From contig DATMZR010000023.1 in NCBI GenBank assembly GCA_035573435.1, positions 33,731 to 97,730 on the forward strand: a DNA stretch of 64,000 nucleotides, in the 5' to 3' direction. Every line of letters begins with the position of its first letter. Position 1 is the first letter of the stretch. The notes under the pieces were generated by a model. That model saw nothing but the letters and a program-made list of their open reading frames with translations. It did not search any database and was not told where the DNA came from. Positions 59,862 to 64,000 of this stretch are shown here, piece after piece. The position numbers and the translations under genes are program-made. This DNA comes from Solirubrobacterales bacterium (GTDB lineage: Bacteria; Actinomycetota; Thermoleophilia; Solirubrobacterales; 70-9).

Positions 59862-60200
59862 CTACTCGAGGTTCTCGGCGACCTCTCCAGCCTCGCCAAG
59901 CTTCTCGACGAGCCAGTAGCGCTGATACCTCGTAACCACCACCTCGACGTCCGGGGCAAGATGGCCCGGTGCCACCGCAAATCGGTTGGGCCGCGAGCGA
60001 ACTTCTTGCCACTCCTCTCGAGATATCGGGAAGCGAACGGCGCAGTCGAGCCGCCAGCACTCACATAGGAACCCGGCAGCCGGATGGCCGCCTTTCATCC
60101 ACTGGGCTCTGTTGAGGTCCCTGCACTTGGCCTCGTTGTATGCGATGCGCTTTTCCCGCGAACCGAAAAGCGGGCGTACGGATTCGGCCACTGACCCCAT
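59862..60200 (-). CDS. Small conserved Cys-motif protein of Thermoleophilia type
   Basis: The 112-residue protein contains REKRIAYNEAKCRDLNRAQW, then GFLCECWRLDCAVRFPISRE and RFAVAPGHLAPDVEVVVTRY, ending in a Glu-rich tail VEKLGEAGEVAENLE. I recognise this order (N-terminal helix, CEC-x4-C, APGH, VVEK-GEAGEVAE) from a small protein family very common in this bacterial group, probably with a metal or disulfide site; the usual CECGD is replaced by CECWR here. ATG 60200 is in-frame with TTG 60209. Unknown function. Confidence 0.7.
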   Translation of the reverse strand: MGSVAESVRPLFGSREKRIAYNEAKCRDLNRAQWMKGGHPAAGFLCECWRLDCAVRFPISREEWQEVRSRPNRFAVAPGHLAPDVEVVVTRYQRYWLVEKLGEAGEVAENLE

Positions 60201-60362
60201 AAACCCCAAGGCCCTCGTGAGAAGCGGGTGGTGGACGGACGTTGAAAGTCGAATCGACTATGCGTGATCTCGACCTTCCCCCCCACGACCCTTGACACGA
60301 CCTGCTGGCAGTGAGAGGCTCGCCATCTCAACACCACGAAGCCGCTGGCGAGTCAACGAGCA

Positions 60363-60917
60363 ATGCGACAAGGGGGAAGAATCGCGTCGGCGACTGTGGT
60401 TGCCGTGGCCACATCGGCTGTCGCGATCTTCAGTGGCGGCCCGGCGGCGGTCGGTCGGTCGGTGCCCAGGTGCCACGGCGTTCGCGCCACACAGGTCGGA
60501 ACCAGCCACCCAGACCTCTTCCACACCGGCCGAGGCCGGGACGTGGTGGTGGGCCGAGGTAGCAACGACGTCATCTCGACAGGCCGCGGCAAGGACATCG
60601 TGTGCGGCGGTCGTGGGAATGACGCGGTCTGGGGACGAGGCGGGTCCGACAAGCTCTCGGGCGGGGCCGATGATGACCTGATCTATGGCGGTAACGGTGC
60701 GGACCGCCTGTTTGGCGAGGTCGGCGGCGATGCCCTCTTCGGTGGGCCGGACAACGATGCGATCTTCGGCGCGCGCGGCTGGGACTGGCTCGACGGTGGC
60801 ACGCAACGCGATCGCTGCACGGGCGGCAAGCCGAAGAGAGATTTCACCCACCGTCACCTCCGCGACTACTCGACCCATGGGTGCGAGGTGAGCCGAACCG
60901 CCTATCACCCCTTCTGA
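60363..60917 (+). CDS. Secreted RTX-type calcium-binding repeat protein
   Basis: The 184-residue product has a signal peptide (about 1-30) and about seven RTX nonapeptides between residues 55 and 150: GRGSNDVIS, GRGKDIVCG, GRGNDAVWG, GGADDDLIY, GGNGADRLF, GGPDNDAIF and similar. RTX repeats bind calcium and form a parallel beta roll. No catalytic domain precedes the repeats, so it is a minimal RTX protein whose job may be adhesion or surface structure. There is a small Cys pair at both ends. ATG 60363 lacks a strong ribosome site. Confidence 0.85.
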   Translation: MRQGGRIASATVVAVATSAVAIFSGGPAAVGRSVPRCHGVRATQVGTSHPDLFHTGRGRDVVVGRGSNDVISTGRGKDIVCGGRGNDAVWGRGGSDKLSGGADDDLIYGGNGADRLFGEVGGDALFGGPDNDAIFGARGWDWLDGGTQRDRCTGGKPKRDFTHRHLRDYSTHGCEVSRTAYHPF

Positions 60918-60947
60918 GTCACCCGCTCGGGAGATACTGCGCGGGCG

Positions 60948-61089
60948 ATGTCACAGGAGAACGTCAAGCTGGTGCGCCGCTACGAAAGCCTTTGAGCGCG
61001 GCGACCTTGAGGAAGTACAGAACGCCGTCGATCCGGAGATGGTCATTTACAGATGGCAAAGCCGGGATTGGCGCGTTTGTGGCGCATAG
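60948..61089 (+). pseudogene. SnoaL/NTF2-like gene fragment with a one-base insertion
   Basis: ATG 60948 starts MSQENVKLVRRYES and then stops at TGA 60993. Skipping one A at about 60986 restores YEAFERGDLEEVQNAVDPEM and on, a typical SnoaL/NTF2-like start, which then stops at TAG 61087. Family members are about 130 residues, so the piece is frameshifted and truncated. A sequencing error at an AAA run is possible for the shift but not for the truncation. Confidence 0.7.
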
Positions 61090-61439
61090 CGCCATAAAGT
61101 CGCCGACGGCCTGTTTGGCTCGCGGCTGACCTGGGTATACATAAGCTGTAGCCCACGTTCCCCCTTTGCGTGGGGATGCATTACGCGAAGCGCGGACCCT
61201 CGGCAGGGAAGCCGGTTAGGTTCGCGTTTTGCATTCTCGGGCTGCCCACCGCACCGTCCTCGTCGCCTAGCCCATCGCTTTCTTCGCAGCGAGCGGGAAG
61301 ACGACTCGTCGCTTCAGATTCAGGCTGCTACGTTGAAGTGCTGCCCAAAGCCGGCGTGAGATTCGTCGGGAAACGACTGAGACGCAGAAGATCAGCGGAT
61401 CTGAGGTGGATCGGGCGCAAATTTGGGAAGGAGAGGCGC
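61090..61439 (+). other. Intergenic region with a sigma-B-like promoter and leader hairpin
   Basis: No gene is well supported in these 350 bases. They contain a GTTT-N16-GGGTAT promoter (61113-61138), a leader hairpin CCCACG-N11-CGTGGG (61152-61174), and an in-frame upstream extension to GTG 61170 of the following gene that lacks a ribosome site and is low complexity. Confidence 0.55.
61113..61138 (+). promoter_or_regulatory. Sigma-B/SigF-like promoter
   Basis: GTTT (61113-61116) and GGGTAT (61133-61138) are separated by 16 bases, matching the GTTT-N14-17-GGGTAT consensus of actinobacterial general stress sigma factors. It drives towards the small-gene cluster at 61440-62727. Confidence 0.6.
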
Positions 61440-61703
61440 ATGGAATCGAGCGCCAACAAGCAGCCCCTCATGGAGCGGAGGTTCGAGCATCTGGTCGCCG
61501 AGGTGCGTGCTCACGAGGTGGCCACCCGGCGGAAGGTGACGCACCCGAGTCGGCCCCAGGACGACCGGCTCTACCGTCGCCTGCGCCAGATCAACGGAAT
61601 GACCGACGACGACGGCGAGGTCATGCTGCTCGGCTATCCCCCCGACCTTCTCCCTACGGCTAGGGAGCCGGGGCAGAAGGAGGCCCCGGTTCAGGATGCC
61701 TAA
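61440..61703 (+). CDS. Small charged protein of unknown function
   Basis: The 87-residue protein begins at ATG 61440 after AAGGAGAGG. It has a helical RFEHLVAEVRAHEVATRRKV followed by PSRPQDDRLYRRLRQINGMT and DDDGEVMLLGYPPDLLP. No family recognised. The same frame is open back to GTG 61170, adding 90 residues of basic, low-complexity sequence, which I do not think is coding. A seven-T run follows the stop at 61711-61717. First gene of the small-gene cluster. Confidence 0.65.
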   Translation: MESSANKQPLMERRFEHLVAEVRAHEVATRRKVTHPSRPQDDRLYRRLRQINGMTDDDGEVMLLGYPPDLLPTAREPGQKEAPVQDA

Positions 61704-61717
61704 GTAGACATTTTTTT
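61668..61717 (+). terminator. Hairpin with a downstream T run
   Basis: CCGGGGC (61668-61674) pairs with GCCCCGG (61683-61689) inside the end of the small gene, and seven Ts lie at 61711-61717, 21 bases later. The distance is long for an intrinsic terminator, so this is tentative. Confidence 0.35.
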
Positions 61718-61847
61718 CCGCTTGGCGCGCGCCGTCAGCCACTCGGGCGGTCCCGCATAGGCAAAAGGAGGTCGCATCGCACCCCCTGAAGCCTGCGTCG
61801 CCCTCCGAGGTACACTGTTAGTAGCTGCGCGCTGGGTTCTTTCTCGT

Positions 61848-61888
61848 ACCCCCTCCGCCCTTCGAGCGCTTTCTTCTACAGAGGGGGT
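61848..61888 (+). promoter_or_regulatory. Leader inverted repeat just before the DUF2294 ribosome site
   Basis: ACCCCCTC (61848-61855) and GAGGGGGT (61881-61888) form an eight-pair stem with a 25-base loop, ending two bases before the AGGA of GTG 61898. It could control initiation. A weak GTTA-N13-GGGTTC lies just upstream at 61817-61839. Confidence 0.5.
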
Positions 61889-61897
61889 CGAGGAAGA

Positions 61898-62320
61898 GTG
61901 TCGGTCGTGACCGACCCGAGGACGACCCGGCTGCCCGAGGGACTGCCGGCAGAGATCACCAAGTCGCTCGTCTGGCTGTGGACGAGGTATGCGGGCAAGG
62001 CACCAACGAACGCCCGAACCGAGGTTCGGGGCAATGTCGTCACCTGCACGCTCGTAGACGCGGTGGGCGACTTCAACAGGAGCATGATCGCTCCGCAGGC
62101 TGGAGATACGGTTCGAGGGGAGGGGAAGCTCACCCAGGCCGCGTACAAGCGCGACGCGGTCGCAGCGATCGTCAGGGCCACCCGGCAGCGCGTCGCGTCG
62201 TTTGTGAGCAGTCACGACCGAGATACGGACGTCGCCACGGAGGTTTTCACCCTGGAGCCCTCGCTCAAGCGAGGAGCGCCCGCGCTCGCCGACAGGCGAC
62301 TCAACTACGGTTCGCGCTGA
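61898..62320 (+). CDS. DUF2294-like protein (divergent paralogue A)
   Basis: The 140-residue protein has EITKSLVWLWTRYAGKAPTN, ARTEVRGNVVTCTLVDAV and the C-terminal IVRATRQRVASFVSSHDRDT, DVATEVFTLEP. By eye it aligns with the protein at 62805-63209 over the whole length (SHDRDTDVATEVFTLEP against SANRQDPDLAVEMFVLEA), so it is a DUF2294 relative. The family has no activity I can name. GTG 61898 follows GAGGAAGA. A hairpin precedes the ribosome site. It is followed by two small genes on the same strand. Confidence 0.75.
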   Translation: MSVVTDPRTTRLPEGLPAEITKSLVWLWTRYAGKAPTNARTEVRGNVVTCTLVDAVGDFNRSMIAPQAGDTVRGEGKLTQAAYKRDAVAAIVRATRQRVASFVSSHDRDTDVATEVFTLEPSLKRGAPALADRRLNYGSR

Positions 62321-62323
62321 GCG

Positions 62324-62566
62324 ATGAGCTTCGAGCTGTCGAGCGCCAGAACCACCACCACGAACCGGCTCATGCTTGAGGTGGAGGAGCGTTATGCCCG
62401 CGAGCGCTACAAGCTCTGTAGGGCGAAGAGCTTTGGCCCGCGCATCACGAGTCCGGCACGGCTCCGTGAGCTCGAGCGAGCCTGGACGTTGGCTCAGTCG
62501 CGATTGCGCCGCGACCAGAACCTCGAAGCCGCCGAGCAGCGCGTTCGCTTGACACTCAACAACTAG
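62324..62566 (+). CDS. Small helical protein of Thermoleophilia type
   Basis: The 80-residue protein starts four bases after the DUF2294 stop. It is Arg/Glu-rich and helical, with NRLMLEVEERYARERYKLCR, then ITSPARLRELERAWTLAQSR, a pattern I recognise from small proteins of this lineage. A coiled coil is likely. Function unknown. The close spacing argues for an operon with the upstream DUF2294 gene and the downstream 49-residue gene. Confidence 0.65.
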   Translation: MSFELSSARTTTTNRLMLEVEERYARERYKLCRAKSFGPRITSPARLRELERAWTLAQSRLRRDQNLEAAEQRVRLTLNN

Positions 62567-62577
62567 GAGCGAAAAAC

Positions 62578-62727
62578 ATGGCCTCAAGCAGCAAGAAGAA
62601 GACCACGATGGCAAAGCTGAACCGGGAACGCAGACTCCTCGAGCGTCGCCAGGAGAAGCAGGCGAAGAAGCTTGCGAGGAAGCAAGCTTCCGCAGAACGA
62701 GCGGCGGCGGCGGAGGGCGACGCCTAG
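62578..62727 (+). CDS. 49-residue Lys/Arg-rich protein
   Basis: The frame ATG 62578 to TAG 62727 encodes MASSSKKKTTMAKLNRERRL and then LERRQEKQAKKLARKQASAE, ending in EGDA. AGGAGCG lies at correct spacing. I recognise MAKLNRERRLLERRxEKxAKK as a recurrent very basic small protein in this group; it may bind RNA or DNA. It is too short for default gene finders and is easy to miss. Third gene of the plus-strand cluster. Confidence 0.7.
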   Translation: MASSSKKKTTMAKLNRERRLLERRQEKQAKKLARKQASAERAAAAEGDA

Positions 62728-62804
62728 GAGATTGGACCATCGAGGTAAGGGCTTCCACCGGGATCGAGCCCATTCCGTCCTCATTTTCGCCGTGAGTGTG
62801 TCTA

Positions 62805-63209
62805 CTAGCTGGTGTGGTCGGCTTCGAGCACGAACATCTCCACCGCCAGGTCGGGGTCTTGGCGGTTGGCGCTCATGAACGCCGCGACCTTGCGCCCAGA
62901 CAGCTCCTCGATCGCATCGACGAACTTCGCCTTCATGCTGTCCTGCCAACTCAGCCTCGCCTGGCGGACCTCGTGCCACTTGCCGGCCTCGAACAGCGTT
63001 TGCTCGGCCGCCGAGTAGCCCCCGCCCAAGACGACGATCACGAGCTCGGGGTGCAAATAGGTGCGACAACGGCTCGGTCCCGTCCCATAGTGCTCCTTGT
63101 AGAGGCCGACCATCGTGGTCGATATGTCCTGGCGCAGCGTGCCCTGGCCCTCCTCGTGGGGCTCCCGCATCGCCGCGGCATCCTCAGGATGAAGCTCCTG
63201 GTCTTTCAT
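62805..63209 (-). CDS. DUF2294 protein (canonical paralogue B)
   Basis: The 134-residue protein starts at ATG 63209 after GGAGGACG. It has LRQDISTTMVGLYKEHYGTG, CRTYLHPELVIVVLGGGYSA and the C-terminal GRKVAAFMSANRQDPDLAVE, the classical DUF2294 sequence. It aligns with the plus-strand protein at 61898. It is the last gene of a minus-strand run of two or three very short genes. The function is not established. Confidence 0.85.
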   Translation of the reverse strand: MKDQELHPEDAAAMREPHEEGQGTLRQDISTTMVGLYKEHYGTGPSRCRTYLHPELVIVVLGGGYSAAEQTLFEAGKWHEVRQARLSWQDSMKAKFVDAIEELSGRKVAAFMSANRQDPDLAVEMFVLEADHTS

Positions 63210-63251
63210 TGGTACTTCGTCCTCCGTTCGCAGTCGAGCCCAGGGACCTAT

Positions 63252-63461
63252 CTACGACCCACGCCCGCACCACAGCAGGAGCTGTGACGAGGCATTCCGC
63301 TGCCAGCTGCGTCCCTGTCGCGACCACGCGTAGAGCCACAAGGCGGAGCGCTCGTCGTCGATCAGATCGGGAATTCGTTGGATCTGGTCCTCGATGGCGT
63401 CGAACGGCGTGCCCGAGTTGATCATCCCAGCCACCTCGTGCTTTGCGTGCATCAGGCCCAT
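63252..63461 (-). CDS. Small conserved 69-residue protein
   Basis: The protein starts MGLMHAKHEVAGMINSGTPF and continues DAIEDQIQRIPDLIDDERSA, LWLYAWSRQGRSWQ. I recognise DAIEDxI and SALWLYAW from short proteins of this bacterial group, usually next to general stress genes. AGAAAGGAC precedes ATG 63461. It overlaps the preceding 38-residue frame by 10 bases. Function unknown. Confidence 0.7.
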   Translation of the reverse strand: MGLMHAKHEVAGMINSGTPFDAIEDQIQRIPDLIDDERSALWLYAWSRQGRSWQRNASSQLLLWCGRGS

Positions 63462-63568
63462 GACGCCAGTCCTTTCTGATCGGAGCCAGCGGCCAGAACC
63501 TGGAGGAAGCGCAGCGCCCGGTCGGGCTCGCGCGTAACGTCGGTGAGGGCTCCTTCCATGATGGCCAC
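63452..63568 (-). CDS. Putative 38-residue peptide
   Basis: A frame from GTG 63568 to 63452 follows AAGGAGG at good spacing and encodes MAIMEGALTDVTREPDRALR and FLQVLAAGSDQKGLASWA. It overlaps the next gene by 10 bases, suggesting coupling. The amphipathic helix EPDRALRFLQVLA supports a real peptide, but the frame is short and could be chance. Confidence 0.35.
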   Translation of the reverse strand: MAIMEGALTDVTREPDRALRFLQVLAAGSDQKGLASWA

Positions 63569-63581
63569 GAGGAGCCTCCTT

Positions 63582-63591
63582 CCATATATGG
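63582..63591. repeat. CCATATATGG palindrome before the ribosome site
   Basis: This ten-base palindrome is one of the few AT-rich stretches and lies directly upstream of the GGAGG of the 38-residue frame. It could be an operator or part of a promoter. Confidence 0.35.
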
Positions 63592-63628
63592 CCCGGTCCG
63601 CTTCCGCCAGTCGGCTGACGGGACCGTG

Positions 63629-63662
63629 CCGTTCCCGACACAAGATAGACCGTTCCGACACA
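63629..63662. promoter_or_regulatory. Direct repeats spaced 21 bases apart
   Basis: CCGTTCCCGACACA (63629-63642) and CCGTTCCGACACA (63650-63662) start 21 bases apart, two helical turns, so a regulator could bind the same DNA face twice. A TATCTT on the minus strand lies between. It is upstream of the minus-strand small-gene cluster. Confidence 0.5.
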
Positions 63663-63796
63663 GGCTGAACGCTCCTGGCCTGCTCACAGTCTTTATTCCG
63701 CTACGTGGGGCTTTTCTGTCCTTGAGGGGTGCCCGCCGCACCCTTGCCAGGAATCGGAGTAGCCTTGAATGACAGCCGCCGAGGGTTTCTCCGTTC

Positions 63797-63846
63797 CTCT
63801 CATCCTTCCACCGACAAGGCGGCAATGGCCTCGAGAGGGATGAGAG
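63797..63846. repeat. Inverted repeat in the upstream region of the right-edge frame
   Basis: CTCTCATCC (63797-63805) and GGATGAGAG (63838-63846) are perfect arms with 32 bases between. They lie just before a possible ribosome site (GAGAGGGG) of the frame starting at 63860. Confidence 0.45.
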
Positions 63847-63859
63847 AGGGGATGCCCAA

Positions 63860-64000
63860 ATGGGCAACTCAGACACAGGCCGCGAGAACCGTGAACCGCC
63901 GTTGGTCGGCTCCGCAGCTTCAGATCCATGGGGGGGCGCTTCGGTTTGTTCGCGTAGAGCCGGGGGCGTAATGCTCGTAGAGGTTGAGGGGGAACTGGAT
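63860..64000 (+). CDS. Possible gene start running off the right edge
   Basis: From ATG 63860 (GAGAGGGG upstream) the frame is open for 47 codons to the end, beginning MGNSDTGRENREPPLVGSAA and ending MLVEVEGELD. An internal ATG at 63971 is an alternative start. Composition is only weakly protein-like in its first half and no family is recognisable, so this call is weak. Confidence 0.3.
   Translation, partial: MGNSDTGRENREPPLVGSAASDPWGGASVCSRRAGGVMLVEVEGELD

Noticed and set aside
61170..61439. In-frame 90-residue N-terminal extension of the 87-residue gene
   Set aside because: The GTG lies in a hairpin, no ribosome site is present, and the translation is low complexity; ATG 61440 has AAGGAGAGG.
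61700..62773. 357-codon minus-strand frame over the DUF2294 small-gene cluster
   Set aside because: Long, but Pro/Ser/Arg-rich and opposite three frames with good ribosome sites and recognised family patterns. I prefer the plus-strand genes.
63797..63846. Riboswitch at the right edge
   Set aside because: Nine-base arms with a 32-base loop do not match any riboswitch class I know; the downstream gene is too incomplete to judge.

Overview
The window reads as a chromosomal segment of a GC-rich actinobacterium, most likely class Thermoleophilia (Solirubrobacterales or a close relative). This is inferred from very GC-rich codon use, frequent GTG and TTG starts, many secreted proteins with calcium-binding or Ig-like repeats, and several small protein families I know mainly from that class. 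I see no rRNA, tRNA, CRISPR array, insertion sequence, prophage or replication origin. Coding density is high; genes sit in short co-directional runs, and convergent genes often share or overlap stop codons.

Layout. 1-10 kb: an MFS transporter cut by the left edge, a small membrane protein, hydrolases, a VOC protein with its small partner, a flavin disulfide reductase-like enzyme, a double GNAT acetyltransferase, and an autoregulated ArsR/SRPBCC pair with an operator inside its promoter. 10-24.7 kb: MsrA, a flippase-like membrane protein, an NhaA antiporter fused to a DsbA-like domain, a secreted GH5 enzyme divergent from a secreted X-Pro peptidase-like hydrolase, an EmrB/QacA exporter, a second DsbA-like protein, a UBP zinc finger, DoxX, DUF5996, a CPA2 antiporter and glutamate decarboxylase. 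24.8-34.5 kb: an esterase/acyl-CoA carboxylase/hydrolase run, DUF1697 and methyltransferase genes, an amine-oxidase-like flavoprotein, ChrA, DUF2855 and a cytochrome P450. 34.5-44.5 kb: a secreted subtilase with an inserted domain, a cupredoxin, a glycosidase, a large Ntn-hydrolase (penicillin acylase family), VOC, DUF6812, a zinc alcohol dehydrogenase and an SDR with an overlapping bidirectional promoter. 44.6-50.8 kb: a complete oligopeptide ABC operon ordered C-A-B-D-F, with a hairpin after the binding-protein gene and an apparently uncatalogued 46-residue membrane protein at its end. 50.8-60 kb: a diguanylate cyclase, a saccharopine-dehydrogenase-like reductase, a lipoprotein, a beta-helix protein, a glycosidase with five Ig-like repeats and small conserved genes.

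The last 4 kb (60.3-64 kb) differ: an RTX-type secreted protein, a frameshifted SnoaL-like remnant, a sigma-B-like promoter, then two facing clusters of very short genes, each containing one DUF2294 protein. This paired DUF2294/small-protein island is my best candidate for an undescribed system. A second window-wide pattern is that eleven genes carry a TANNNT -10 element 6-8 bases before the start codon and no useful ribosome binding site, suggesting extensive leaderless transcription.

All product names come from reading the translations and recalling families; no database search was run. Start codons were chosen from ribosome binding sites, -10 spacing, overlaps and family N-termini.
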